NCBI GenBank assembly: GCA_025449115.1 | Contig: JAHLKC010000283.1 | Span: forward strand, 1 to 21,826 | Direction of reading: 5' to 3' | DNA length: 21,826 nt | DNA from: Chytridium lagenaria | Taxonomy: Eukaryota > Chytridiomycota > Chytridiomycetes > Chytridiales > Chytridiaceae | Shown here: positions 8,965-18,958 of the stretch, piece after piece | How the letters are laid out: each line of letters begins with the position of its first letter | How positions within the stretch are numbered: position 1 is the first letter of the stretch | The notes under the pieces: generated by a model | What the model saw: only the letters and a program-made list of their open reading frames with translations | Databases searched by the model: none | Told to the model about the DNA's origin: nothing | Translations under genes and position numbers: made by a program

Positions 8965-9489
8965 TGGGGGGTGTCCGTCTGGACGTTAAGTTGACGAAAA
9001 TGTTTTAGTTGATGCGAACATCAATAATACAACAAATATTTATATCTTACTTTACCCCATCATCAACATCCGTCCTATAAAACCTCTTATGTTACAAAAT
9101 TCATCAGGAAACATCGTCGACTTACTTATAGTCTCGACACCATCCCATCACGTACTAACTACCGAATGCAGTATAGCCCACCTTGCCACTCTTTTTTTTT
9201 TAAAAAAAACTGAAATAAGTATAAACTCGCACGGGGCATTCATAATATATCCGAGCCTGACCCGAACCCGAAAAGATAAAACACGGGTTTTTATGTGATA
9301 TTTCGGATGCGTGTGACATTTTAGTCAATAGGAGGGTTCATGGAAACACGACAACGCCAACTGTCCTTTCTTATCTCAACGAAATCTCCAAAAATAAACA
9401 GCACATTAGAATAAAAATGGGATATCGTCTTTTATTATCTATATATCTATCTATCTATCTATTTGTAACACGCTCCGTTCAACCGGCCC
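8965..9489. other. Convergent intergenic region between E and F
   Basis: 3' regions of E (plus) and F (minus). A T-run followed by an A-run lies near 9188-9208, a short ACCCG-rich patch near 9255-9290, and an ATCT microsatellite at 9440-9463. AATAAA on the minus strand at 9431-9436 is a candidate polyadenylation signal for F, about 54 bases past its stop. I see no gene. Confidence 0.55.
9440..9463 (+). repeat. ATCT tetranucleotide microsatellite
   Basis: About five tandem copies of ATCT in the 3' flank of paralog F. Confidence 0.75.
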
Positions 9490-10745
9490 TCACCACCTTC
9501 CGTTTCTCGAATACCTCGGGGGCGCATCCTCCAGCATCCCCTCTTCCACTGTCTCCCCTCCTTCACCGTCCTCTTTTGTCGGAAACACACTCATCCCATT
9601 ACTCACATCCACGACCGCCTCCTCCTTCTCCCTCCCTTCCTTACTGTAATCATACGACTCTTCATCATCGTCATCAGCGTATGATTCGCGTGATGACACG
9701 CTGGGATAGGTGGTGGACGCGAATAACCCGTTCTTGGCGGGTGAGTTGGTGTGGTGTGATTTGGCGGGGTGGTGAGGGTGGATGTTGAACATGGATTGTG
9801 AGAGGGGTGGAGGGGTTGTTTGTGAGGTTGTTTGTGGCGTTGTTTGTGGGGTTCGTGATGTTGACTTGTGAGGTGGTTGTCGTTCTTCCATGTCTGGGAT
9901 ATCAGGTTTGATTTTTTCCGATAATAGTTTTCGTTTATCGTTTACCCTTGTTACAATCAACGCACCGACCACTATCACCGCCATCACGGCAGCACATATC
10001 CCGCCCACTAACAAGGCAGTGTTGATGAAAGACGTTGAAGTGCCAGCGGGTGTACTGGGAGATGGAATACCCTGTGCGGCGATACTTGTTGTGATGGGTA
10101 TAGTGGCGGTGTTGAATATGACCTGGATGATGGTTTCAGGACGGAGGGTGGCGATACCGTCTGTTCCTGTGAAGTATTGGTGACGACAGTGATTTGGGTT
10201 GTAGAGACGAGGGATGGAGCGGGATTAGATGCGTCAACCATGGTGGGTTGGATTGGGATGTCGTTTACAGCTGAGGTAAGTTGGGGGTCTGTTGATGGAC
10301 GCGCAACCGGTTGTGATGGTTGATCGGGGTTCGGCATTGCGGGAGAAGAGGAAGGTGCGGGTGGTTGAGTTGATCGTGAGGGTTCAGGAGCAGGAGCAGG
10401 AGCGGGACCAGGAGCAGGGGCAGGTAAAAGGTCAGGAACTGTTGGCAAATCCACAAAAACTTCCGCCAAATACAATGCCAGACTCTTCACATTCCCGTTC
10501 CCATTCCCACAAAGCGCATTCCCGTCATTCGGACAAGCAGTGCAGGACGGTGTTCCGGGTGCATTGATGAAGGGGTTAGCATCGAAGCAGTGGCAGCCTA
10601 GAGTGGAGTCTGTGGAGGAGGTGACGGAGATGCCGAATGTGAAGGCGGATCGGGTCTCGCAGAGGGCGAGACAGGTGGAGATGGTTGTGTAGGGGGCGAT
10701 GGGGGCTTCAGAGGAGGGGATGAAGCCGCAACCTATGGAGGCCAT
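9490..10745 (-). CDS. Paralog F: WSC-like single-pass membrane protein, one frameshift
   Basis: Start at 10745 (MASIGCGFIPSS). Cysteines 6, 25, 29, 51, 53, 68, 71 and 79 form the WSC-like module, followed by VKSLALY. The linker contains Pro-Ala repeats (PAPAPGPAPAPAPEP) and Ser/Pro sequence. At 10171-10178 one base is missing: the frame leaves ITVVTN and the next frame starts FTGTDGIATLRPETII, so the break falls inside the conserved juxtamembrane segment. After it come a transmembrane helix (LLVGGICAAVMAVIVVGALI), TRVNDKRK, a tail with Gln-Thr-Thr repeats, an acidic Asp/Tyr patch (YADDDDEESYDY) and the terminus EDAPPRYSRNGRW. No intron is needed. A consensus error or a recent lesion could explain the shift, since the downstream frame matches the paralogs. 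Confidence 0.78.
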
Positions 10746-10859
10746 AGACGACAGATGATGGGGTTAATGGATCGACCGATGCGGCGTTCTTATGCTGTAA
10801 AACCCCTTATGAGAAAAGAGAAGGAGAAGGGCAATACATAGAAAAACGGTAAAGAAAAA
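10746..10859. promoter_or_regulatory. Upstream region of paralog F, truncated by element insertion
   Basis: Only 114 bases separate the F start codon from the left end of the large inverted-repeat element. Read on the minus strand, the last bases before the ATG contain ATCCATTAACCCCATCATC, a CATC-rich leader like those of other members. The native upstream promoter of F has probably been displaced or replaced by the element. Confidence 0.45.
10852..10859 (+). repeat. Candidate left target-site duplication of the foldback-like element
   Basis: AAGAAAAA immediately precedes the left arm and recurs at 15426-15433 immediately after the right arm. The low complexity limits certainty. Confidence 0.55.
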
Positions 10860-11167
10860 CACCTAGTGTTCCATGAAGTCCCCTAGGAGGTACAGAAAAA
10901 ACTAGCGAAAATGTCTGTACCTCATGCAGCTAGTGGGGAGATTGGCCCAGGTTTTACTAGCGAGGACTTTGCGAAAAATTCAAGATGAAATAAGGGGGGG
11001 GGCCGGGAGGAGAAAGCGCCGCAGGCGCGGAAAAAAAAAAGAGAAAAAAATAAAAAAAATAAAAATGGAGGAGGAGAGCGAGAGGAAGCTCTTCTCCTCA
11101 CAATTTCTTTTTTCTTTTATATTTCTTTTATTATTTCTTCCTTTTTCCACCGAGGCCGTCATGACGG
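10860..11167 (+). repeat. Left outer inverted arm (high-identity block)
   Basis: Pairs with 15115-15425 in inverted orientation with only a few mismatches, mostly homopolymer length changes. It contains a stem-loop at 10887-10923 (GAGGTACAGA with TCTGTACCTC), repeated CTAGC motifs, a GCGCC/GGCGC hairpin near 11018-11032 and, at its inner edge, the perfect 12-bp palindrome CCGTCATGACGG at 11156-11167. Confidence 0.93.
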
Positions 11168-11430
11168 ACTCCCCCGCCCCCCTCCTCCCTCCCTCCCTCC
11201 TCCCTCCGTCCATCCACCCTCCCTCCATCCACCCTCCATCCATCCACCCATCCATCCATCCACTCATCCATCCATCCGTCCATCCATCCATCCATCCATC
11301 CATCCATCCATCCATCCATCGTCCATCCTGCCCATCCATCCACTCATCCATCCATCCCATCTACCCATCCATCCCGTCCACCGATCCATCGATTCCATCC
11401 ACCCACTCATCCATCCCATCTGCTCACGTC
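11168..11430 (+). repeat. CATC tetranucleotide array in the left arm
   Basis: A CCTC/CCTCC start passes into many CATC units with interruptions (CCATCCATCCACC...). It is open in several frames and would encode Ser-Ile-His-Pro repeats, but this is a property of the repeat and not evidence for a protein. Confidence 0.9.
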
Positions 11431-12010
11431 ACCGACCATTTGGGCTTGGGTTTCAAGACTTCACCCCTTCCCACTACCCATCCCCATAAACCCACCTCAA
11501 CCCACCCTACCAACTTCCATGCACCACAACAACCATTTTGCCATCATTGGCATGTCGTATAGGTCTTTGGGGGTTCGAGTCCCTCTCATGATCATGTGGA
11601 TTTGGCGATAACTGGAAAGGATTGAGTACGCATCACCAATGTGGTCTATGGGGGTTCAAGCCCCTCTGATGGCTACTTGTGTTCAACTGGTGTATGGAGC
11701 AGGCTGGAAGGAAAGAGGCCTAGGACATCATTAGGATACTAGATAGCCTTCTCGACGCTACGCTGGACAGGATGCTTCTGGATAAAAAAAAAAAAGATAA
11801 AGCTCTGAGAAATTATCAGAATGCTGGAATGCTATAAGAGCCTAAAGCAGTGGACAGGATGCTGATGTGAAGAATGGCTGTAGACCACAGCTTTTTGGAT
11901 AGACCTCGTCCGTTTTGATGGCATGCAAACTTTTTGAAAAAAGAAATTCACAAATAACCTCCCACCGCCACCGCCCCCGCCCTCCACTGCACATGGCCCA
12001 TCACAGTACG
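11431..12010 (+). repeat. Left inner inverted arm (diverged)
   Basis: Aligns in inverted orientation with about 14190-14800. Shared landmarks in order are CTCACxTCACCxACCAT, a GGTCT-GGGGTTC-CCC motif, GTRTATGGAGCAGG, CTGGACAGGATGCTTYTGGAT, AGACCACA, AGACCTYGTC and CCCACCGCCA. There are many mismatches and indels, unlike the outer block. Confidence 0.75.
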
Positions 12011-14189
12011 TAACCTCCAGCTATGAACCATTAGCTATTACATCCTTTTTAAAACAGAAATACTTTCATGTGCTGTACATATTTTTCTTAATAAAACCAT
12101 TTTCTTGATTTAAATAATATATCTTATTTCCATTTCATTACCGTTGGTGCTGAGAAAAAAAGAGTAAGATGGGAATATTAGTTGGCGATGTCATAATAAA
12201 AACATATAGCACTTCAGTCACCTCTTGCTGTAATTATAGTCAATAAAGTTGATGGCTAACGTCAATGAAGTTTAATCTTTCTTATAGTGAAGCATAAATA
12301 TAAATATTAAAGGCTTTAGGAGCCGCACAGAATTGAACGCATGTCAAAGTTTACATGTTGTCTAGTACGGCGTGAAAGGGTTTTTAAGAGCTTTAAAATA
12401 TCGCTGAGACTTTAAGAAATTTGACGATCCGCAGGTTGTTATTTAGAATGGTTCACTTTGATTGCATATCTTAGACGTGGATCAACAGGGCTACAATTTT
12501 CATAGCAGATGTGAAAAAAAGCTTTATGATAGTTGGGACAATGTTTTTATATGCGTGCTCTCTGAGTTGGGTGTGGATTAATCGGAACGTGGAAATTGGA
12601 TCCCTTCCGTACATTGACGCCTATGGGTTCATACCTGATTCTTTTTTTAAAATTCTCTGTTCTTCGTATATTCATATTGCATATGATTTGTACCATTCTG
12701 TAATTTTGGAAGAGGAGCACAAATTTGGTTGAGGTACCTCTTATAGATTAAACGGTCCCGGCGATATACAAAACAACACTCTCTCATAGTGACGGGCATA
12801 CCAAACACGTCTTTTTTTAGCCTTCTTCTTTAGCATACTTGATCTAGTGTTCATATCTAATGTATTAGTTTGACGCGTTTATGTCCGTTTTATGGTGTCT
12901 CTTATGAAGTGCACAAAATTCTAAGGCCTGTCAAAATTCTTCAATCGCAATTATGAGCCCCCCTCTGCCACTGTTAAAAATACACCAAACGTTGCACACA
13001 TTCATGAATTCTATGAAGCCATCAGTGACTAAATTATGAGGGCTGTAGCGTGTGGTGATGATAGGCTTATTAAGTAATTTCCGATTTTGAAGATTTAAGA
13101 AATCCATTTTTGACTTTCACCTCAAAAAATCAATGGCCGCAAAACCTCAACTTCTCAATTAAGTTTCAAAAAAGTTAAGCAATCCCACAATACCCCCACA
13201 TATTATTATATCATTCAATGCGTATTCAGTACATCATTCTTTTGGGAAATTATAGGCTCTTTTAAAATCATTTTTGTGGACATTACGCAACTTCTACTAT
13301 CATTTACACAAAAGACAGTACCGCCTTGACCGCTGTTGCAATAGACTTCAAAAACTTGAATATTATCTCTTCATCTAAGAGTTCTGTGGTGTTAAATTAA
13401 AACAAATTTGCTTAAGAATGATGACGTTTGGCATCATAACGTTTCATACATGGCGCTTTATCTGTAAAGCGTGATATCTTAGTCACCGGGATGTATTGGA
13501 ACTGGAAACTTTGCTCCATGTGCATCACAATATGAAAACATATGGTGGTAGTATGAGATCTTTGCTTGCAGTGCTGCTGGTGCGGCACATAGTGCGTGTA
13601 CTCCTGAATTACGTCGATGATTAATAAAACGCTTCCTTACGTAAGCTCTAAAGTATAAAAGTGTCTTTAATAATGGTACCAAGTGTATTATGCCCAAAAT
13701 AGTCACATTAGGCTTGAAATCACAACTTTTCGATGCCGCAAAAGGATGCCGCATCCTGTTTAATGAATAATTGATGTTCCAACTAACACACGTTAAACAT
13801 AGATAAAGTTCTTACTCAACATCTTCCACGCCACTTGCTACTTTTACTTTTCCCTAAAGCTGTAATAAATTATGGCTACCATCAACCATCAAACGATATT
13901 CAATTTGAAATATCTAATGTTCCTAAAAAGAAAAACGCGAAAGCTGTCAGCGCAATTGATTTTAAATGCAGCGTTGGTGAGTAAAATGTTTTTTATCTTT
14001 AGAATGACACAGTTTTCAGTCAACTTTCCCATCTTACTTTTTTCCCCCCAGCAATGACGGCTATGAAATTTCTATAAATATTATTTATTAAGAACATAGT
14101 GTATTTAAAGAATATTATATGCAGCATCTGACAAAAGTTTCGTTTTATGACAAAAGGTCCGTTGGAAGGGCTCTGTTGGCCTATAGGCT
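12011..14189. other. AT-rich interior of the foldback-like element
   Basis: About 2.2 kb without a recognisable gene. The longest frames are a 73-codon plus-strand frame at 12511-12732, a 91-codon minus-strand frame at 13479-13754 and a 61-codon plus-strand frame at 13872-14057. None shows a transposase signature or domain I can identify. They may be chance frames or eroded remains of a lost enzyme. Confidence 0.55.
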
Positions 14190-14800
14190 ATGATTGGGGT
14201 TATGTTTGCTGACAGGCTATGCTGGCGGTGGGGTTGTTGCCGAAGTTTTTTTAAAAATTTAGTTGAGAGGCATCAGAGGTGCAGCCTGACAAGGTCTAAT
14301 GGAGTTGTGGTCTTCAACCATATTTCCATTTCACTGTCCACCATATACGTCACCCATACACCCATAGCATTCATCAAAATTCCATTAATTCAAGAGCATC
14401 CTGTCCAGCACTATGTAATCCAAAAGCATCCTGTCCAGCTGAACTTTGAGAAGGGTGTCCAGCATTCGGGCTCTCTCCATCCTGCTCCATATACCTTAAT
14501 ATAAAATGTTTATTAACCGCAACTATGAAAGTGGACAGGTGGTTGCTTAAAGCCGCTCTAGACAAGTCAAACAGCTAGTGATAGACCTTAAGGGGAATTG
14601 AACCCCATTAGACCTGGAGCATCTGCGAAAACTACGACGATGCCAAAAGAGGAGGAAAAAGTGGATTCGAGGTGGGATTAATAGATGTAGGCAATGAGGA
14701 TGGATGTTTACATGGTTGTTTGATAATGACTTGCGGGAGAGAAGGGAGGGGTGGAAAGACTTGAAGCCCGGGCCCGAATGGTTGGTGAGGTGAGCGGAAG
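14190..14800 (-). repeat. Right inner inverted arm (diverged)
   Basis: Counterpart of 11431-12010 with the same landmarks in mirrored order. It contains two copies of AGCATCCTGTCCAGC (near 14396 and 14427), the complement of motifs at 11765 and 11850 in the left arm. Confidence 0.75.
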
Positions 14801-14819
14801 GGATGTGAGTATGGGATGG

Positions 14820-15114
14820 AGAGTGTGAGTGGGTGGATGGAACGGTGGGTGGTAGGATGGAAGGGTGTTAGGATGGGTGGATGTTAGGATGGATGGAATG
14901 GATGGATGGACGGATGGATGGTGGATGGACGGGATGGATGGATGAGTGGATTGGATGGGCAGGATGGACGGGATGGATGGATGGATGGATGGATGGGAGG
15001 ATGGGCAGGATGGATGGGATGGATGGATGGTGGATGGATGGGATGGGTGGATGGACGGAGGGGAAGGAGGGAGGGAGGGAGCCGGGGAGGGAGGGAGGGA
15101 GGGAGCGGGGGAGT
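14820..15114 (+). repeat. GGAT tetranucleotide array in the right arm
   Basis: Inverted counterpart of the CATC array at 11168-11430, made of GGAT/GGGAT units with GAGG-rich sequence at its outer end. Unit order and length differ from the left array, so the two have diverged by slippage. Confidence 0.9.
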
Positions 15115-15425
15115 CCGTCATGACGGCCTCGGTGGAAAAAGGAAGAAATTAATAAAAGAATATAACAAAAAGAAATTGTGAGGAGAAGAGCTTCCTCTCG
15201 CTCTCCTCCTCCATTTTTATTTTTTTTAATTTTTTTTCCCTTTTTTTTTTTTCCGCGCCTGCGGCGCTTTCTCCTCCCGGCCCCCCCCCTTATTTCAACT
15301 TGAATTTTTCGCAAAGTCCTCGCTAGTAAAACCTGGGCCAAATCTCCCCACTAGCTGCATGAGGTACAGACATTTTCGCTAGTTTTTTCTGTACCTCCTA
15401 GGGGACTTTCATGGAACACTAGGTG
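15115..15425 (-). repeat. Right outer inverted arm (high-identity block)
   Basis: Inverted copy of 10860-11167. The palindrome CCGTCATGACGG at 15115-15126 marks the inner edge, about as far from the element end as in the left arm. The stem-loop and CTAGC motifs are also mirrored. Confidence 0.93.
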
Positions 15426-15433
15426 AAGAAAAA
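15426..15433 (+). repeat. Candidate right target-site duplication of the foldback-like element
   Basis: AAGAAAAA directly follows the right arm and matches 10852-10859. It lies in a longer A-rich stretch, so chance similarity cannot be excluded. Confidence 0.55.
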
Positions 15434-16690
15434 GAAAAAAAAACAAGGCAAAAACCATATTACCAAGGAACTGGATTATTTGAGTAGTACAATGTATGGT
15501 GTTGTATTACCGCTCAGCCGACACATTCCTGGGCTCAGAACAACCTTGAAAATTGTGTTGCCACAAATTAACTTGTGATGAATTACTTTGGTGAAGCTAC
15601 CTACATGAGCACTTATTGCGGCATCGCCATCCCTTTGAAAACAAAAAGAAAAACGGTCCTAGCAAATCTTGGATATTCCTCCACATGCTACAAACCAAAC
15701 TCCCTCCAGTCTTGTTATTATACCCGCCCCCTTTTCATCGTAAAGTATCTCGAACGCCTCCTCGTCGTCAGGGTATTCATTTTGACATCGTCCCGTGACT
15801 GAGTCGCGTAAACCGTCAAAGATGATACAAACAGCCCTTTTAGAAGAGTGTATCGCGTTTTCTGGTGGTGACGAGCTACCAAATATAGATGATGGTGAGA
15901 TTGGGATGGTGAGTGTGTGGACGTGGTGGATTTTCTTAATGTTAATTTACGAATCGATGGATATGCCGGATTGGTCACGATCTAAGAGAGCTGTAGTGGT
16001 GGATGCAGGTGGGGAGAGTGACGCAGTTGAGGTCAGAATTGTGGAGGCGTAGATGAGGGCCGCAGCTTACTGTGAACATTGGGGCCGCAGCTTACTGTGA
16101 ACATTGTGAGACGCTTTCGTGAAGATGTGTTCAAAAAACATAAAAGACATCACCTTCCATGATTGACAAAACGCCATGTGCAATTACTGAATTCCGTCAT
16201 GTGGCCTCTCGCCAAAACTCTCAAAAAAAGGTTCGATTTTAAATAACATCTCTGAATTTGCCTCTTCATCATCTATTAATATTCAACTATGTTGACCAGA
16301 CTATTACTGATTAAACACGGACATCCAGTGTGATTCCTTTAAGATAAAATAAAGAAATACCAAAATATGAATCTGGAATCCCATTCCCAATGCAGAAATA
16401 CCTTGACGTGTCGATTATACGTACTCTCATCAGTGATTACGTTTTTTCTAATATTGATGCTATGAATCAATAGTGTAGCAACCATTCGGAGAGATATATT
16501 AAAAAGAAAAACAAAACCGTATAGATTATTCAACGGTTAAACTAACCACGTGTATATTTAAGAACATCTATTAAACACTCTATCGGGACAATATGAAAAC
16601 TCCCATCTGCGATATCCATCAAAAACTTGTAGACCCACGAAGCATTACATCAAATCATTCTACCCACAACATTAATATCTATATATCCTT
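15434..16690. other. Intergenic region between the element and paralog G
   Basis: I see no firm gene. Overlapping frames at 15718-15978 (minus) and 15795-16052 (plus) occupy a stretch of higher coding-like composition. Read on the minus strand in another frame, 15680-15850 gives an acidic peptide containing NEYPDDEEAFEILYDEKG, which may be a broken gene. A perfect 2 x 25-bp tandem repeat lies at 16057-16106. From about 16545 the sequence resembles the region downstream of paralog H (from about 18815). Confidence 0.45.
16057..16106 (+). repeat. Perfect 2 x 25-bp tandem repeat
   Basis: Two adjacent exact copies of a unit starting GGGCCGCAGCTTACTGTGAA (16057-16081 and 16082-16106). It lies in non-coding DNA upstream of the G/H duplication block. 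Its purpose is unknown. Confidence 0.92.
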
Positions 16691-18265
16691 CTATAAATTC
16701 CCCGCACCCACCGAATACCTCGGCGGCGCATCCTCCATCACACTCTCCCTAATCTCCCAACCCTCCCCCCAGCCCTCCTCGCTCGACCAGGAACCGCGAC
16801 AAATCCCGCCTCAATCGCCTTATTATACTTCTCCGACTTCTCCGGAAACACGTCCGCCTTTTCATCCTCAAAGGCATAATCATCATCATACGAATCCTTG
16901 GTGTAATCGTCAACGTACGACGCAACTTTGGCGGACCGGGAGGAGGAGGTCTCGCTGCGGGAGGACCAGGAGGAAGCGGTGTCGTTGCGGGTGGAGGGGC
17001 GCCTTGGACGGTTGAATTGAACAGTCCGGTTTTCTCATCACGTTTGGAGGCGTGGGCGACGCGGATGGGTTTCTCTGAGGGCGTTGGAGATACTCTGGTG
17101 GTGCTAGCAGGTGGTGGTGATCTATCGAGTGCAGTGTCGTTCCTGTGAACCACCGTGTTCCCATGAACAGTGGCATCCTTTTGAACGACAGTAAGAACTG
17201 TCCCATCCCTTTGAACAATAGTATGCACCGTTCCATCCCTGCCCACAATAGTTCCATCTCCCCTCAAAGCAAACTCCTCAAACGGCTCTTTCAAAATAGC
17301 CTTCTTTCCTCCATCGTCTTTAAAGTCGTTCCCAAATCGTCCATCAGCTGTCTTGAACGATTTCTCAGTATCCCTAGTCTTGTTCCTCCTCGACCTCCTC
17401 ATCGCGAAAAAAAACACAGCAGCTCCCGCCACGCCAAGCAAAGCAGCGCCAAACCCACCCGCCAACATGGCAGCCGTTGAGGGCGTGGTGTTGGATTCAA
17501 CAGGTGATGAAGATGCAGCGGGAGGTACACCCAAACCAGATTGAAGAGGATTGTTGTTGTTGGGTTGAATAGCGGTGTTTTGGATAACGTTGAAGATGGT
17601 TTCGGGACGAGCGGTGACGCTACCGTCTATGCCGGTAATAAATGAGGTGACGACCGTGACCTGGGTGACCGAGGCTGGAGGTGCGGTTGCGGCGGGGTCG
17701 TCTTGGTTCACTGGGCCATCCGTGATAATGGGTTGTGATGGATTGTTGATGGGAGAGTTGGGGTTTTCGTTTGAATTTGGGTCTGCAGGGTCGGTGTTGC
17801 CTGGACCGCTGGTCTCTATGATGATAGGACGGGGATCGGGGTTTTCTGGGCGAGGAGGAGAAGGCGGTGAAGAATCGGATGGCGGTGAGGATGGGGAAGG
17901 AGGTTGAGGACCAGGGAGTGGAGCAACGATATCGATAGGTTGGAAAATAGCTTCATAGAACACAATGCTTTTCACTGGTACAGATTGTAAAGGTGGACGT
18001 GTCCCGTAATGACTGCCACATAGATACCCCGATCCATCAGGACAAGGACGGCATTGGGAAGAATCAGGGGTTCCGTGAGCTATGTAACGCTCTCTGCAGA
18101 AACAGGCTAGGGTGAGATCGGTGGCGGAGATGGAGGTGATGCCGGCGTAGTTTTTTACAGAGGGGTTTAGGGCTGTCGTTGCGCAGTGATTGATGCATTC
18201 GCGCATGTTTGTGGTGAGGCTGGAAGGACCCCAATGCCATTGGACATGATGAATTCGCAGGCCAT
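16691..18265 (-). pseudogene. Paralog G: WSC-like membrane protein with three one-base lesions
   Basis: The family start is the ATG at 18265 (MACEFI), and the conserved stop is at 16691. One base is missing near 18215-18235, before MRECINHC. A long intact stretch follows: cysteine module with ACFC and CRPCPDGSGYLC, VKSIVFYEAIFQPIDIV, a Pro/Ser/Asn linker, TQVTVVTSFITGIDGSVTAR, a transmembrane helix (MLAGGFGAALLGVAGAAVFF) and RRSRRNK. Next comes a tail with four to five RDGTV-type repeats. A one-base loss in a C run (bases 16996-16999) and another (16756-16758) break the frame. Restoring the frame by comparison with H gives the Tyr/Asp-rich tail and the end SVMEDAPPRYS. Codons beyond each lesion still match H with mostly silent changes. 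It may be a working gene with consensus errors. Confidence 0.78.
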
Positions 18266-18958
18266 TGTGGGAGATGACGGGATGTGGAGTGAAGATGGTT
18301 GATGTCGAGACGGGGTGAGAGCTGCAGGGGGAAATAATGGAGAAGCCGTCTTTTCTTGTTCCCTTTTTCTTTTTGTGGAAAAGTTGTAAAAGACACGGAC
18401 GGCGTGGTTATCCGTGACCGTAATGTTTTACCCTGGTAGAAGGTCAAGGTTACACTCACCCATCCAACCCACTTGGCCAACATTTGTGCGCCCAACGCAT
18501 CACACTGCCTCTGGCCCTTGTTTCTTGGAAAAAAAGGGGGGTTTCGGATACATTTTATTCCATCACGTCAAAATGAATAGATCGTTCACTTACCGACACT
18601 CATAGTAGTTGCTGGGAACTCCTCAACATAATCATCGTCACCGTCATATAAAAGTACCGACCGGATTATGTGAGTTGGTAAGAACAGCGTTTCATCACCG
18701 TCGTTCTTTTTCGGAAGCTCTCTTCCGCTCCGATAAAGCCCCCATGGCGGTTTTCTTTGACATCAAACTTTCTTGCAACTCTTCGACGCGTGTGAAACTT
18801 TTAACAGCACCTCATTAACGTGTATATTTGTAAGGAAAACTATAAAACAATTCTATCGCGACATTATCCCATCTTATGACACTTTCCAACTTGTAACCCA
18901 AATACTCTGTCTATCCATTAAAAATTCCTCCCTCTATCCATAATATGTTTATCTCGAT
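18266..18958. other. Intergenic region between G and H
   Basis: Upstream side of G and downstream side of H on the minus strand. It contains an upstream motif shared with H (18391-18409) and, from about 18815, sequence similar to the 3' flank of G. The frames 18414-18605 and 18609-18818 show no domain. I see no gene. Confidence 0.55.
18391..18409 (-). promoter_or_regulatory. Conserved upstream element of paralog G
   Basis: AGACACGGACGGCGTGGTT on the plus strand, 126 bases upstream of the G start codon. A copy with one change (AGACACAGACGGCGTGGTT) lies 112 bases upstream of the H start. The surrounding sequence is much less conserved, which suggests a regulatory site retained after duplication. 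Confidence 0.5.

Larger units (their letters stand above)
10860..15425. mobile_element. Foldback-like TIR element, about 4.57 kb, no transposase seen
   Basis: The element begins CACCTAGTGTTCCATGAA and ends with its reverse complement. Each arm is about 1.2 kb: roughly 10860-12010 and 14190-15425. The outer 300 bases of the arms are nearly identical, then come diverged CATC/GGAT arrays, then recognisable but diverged inner arms. The bases just outside are AAGAAAAA on both sides (10852-10859 and 15426-15433), which fits an 8-bp target duplication, though the A-rich sequence weakens this. An 8-bp duplication would suit a hAT-type origin; long arms with internal tandem repeats resemble foldback elements. 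The middle 2.2 kb is AT-rich with no recognisable transposase or domesticated gene, so the element is probably non-autonomous. It sits directly upstream of paralog F. Confidence 0.85.

Noticed and set aside
9240..9300. ACCCG-rich patch (GCCTGACCCGAACCCGAAAA) resembling the end of the hAT MITE
   Set aside because: No matching second end or target duplication was found nearby; it could be a truncated relic but is not supportable as an element.
10171..10178. Programmed ribosomal frameshifting in paralog F
   Set aside because: No slippery heptamer is evident, and other paralogs break at unrelated positions. An indel is simpler.
10924..11562. 212-codon frame rich in Ser-Ile-His-Pro repeats, and the mirror frames at 14708-15341
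   Set aside because: They are produced by the CATC/GGAT tetranucleotide arrays, which are open in several frames on both strands. They contain no other protein signal.
11562..11590. tRNA gene
   Set aside because: Only a T-arm-like stem-loop is present. I found no acceptor stem, D-arm or anticodon arm at the proper distance.
13479..13754. 91-codon minus-strand frame inside the foldback-like element as a transposase remnant
   Set aside because: I see no catalytic motif, zinc finger or other transposase feature. The length is compatible with chance.
18064..18495. 143-codon minus-strand frame upstream of and overlapping the start of paralog G
   Set aside because: It crosses the G cysteine module in the wrong frame and gives a His/Ser-rich product without similarity to the paralogs. 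The family frame explains this stretch better.
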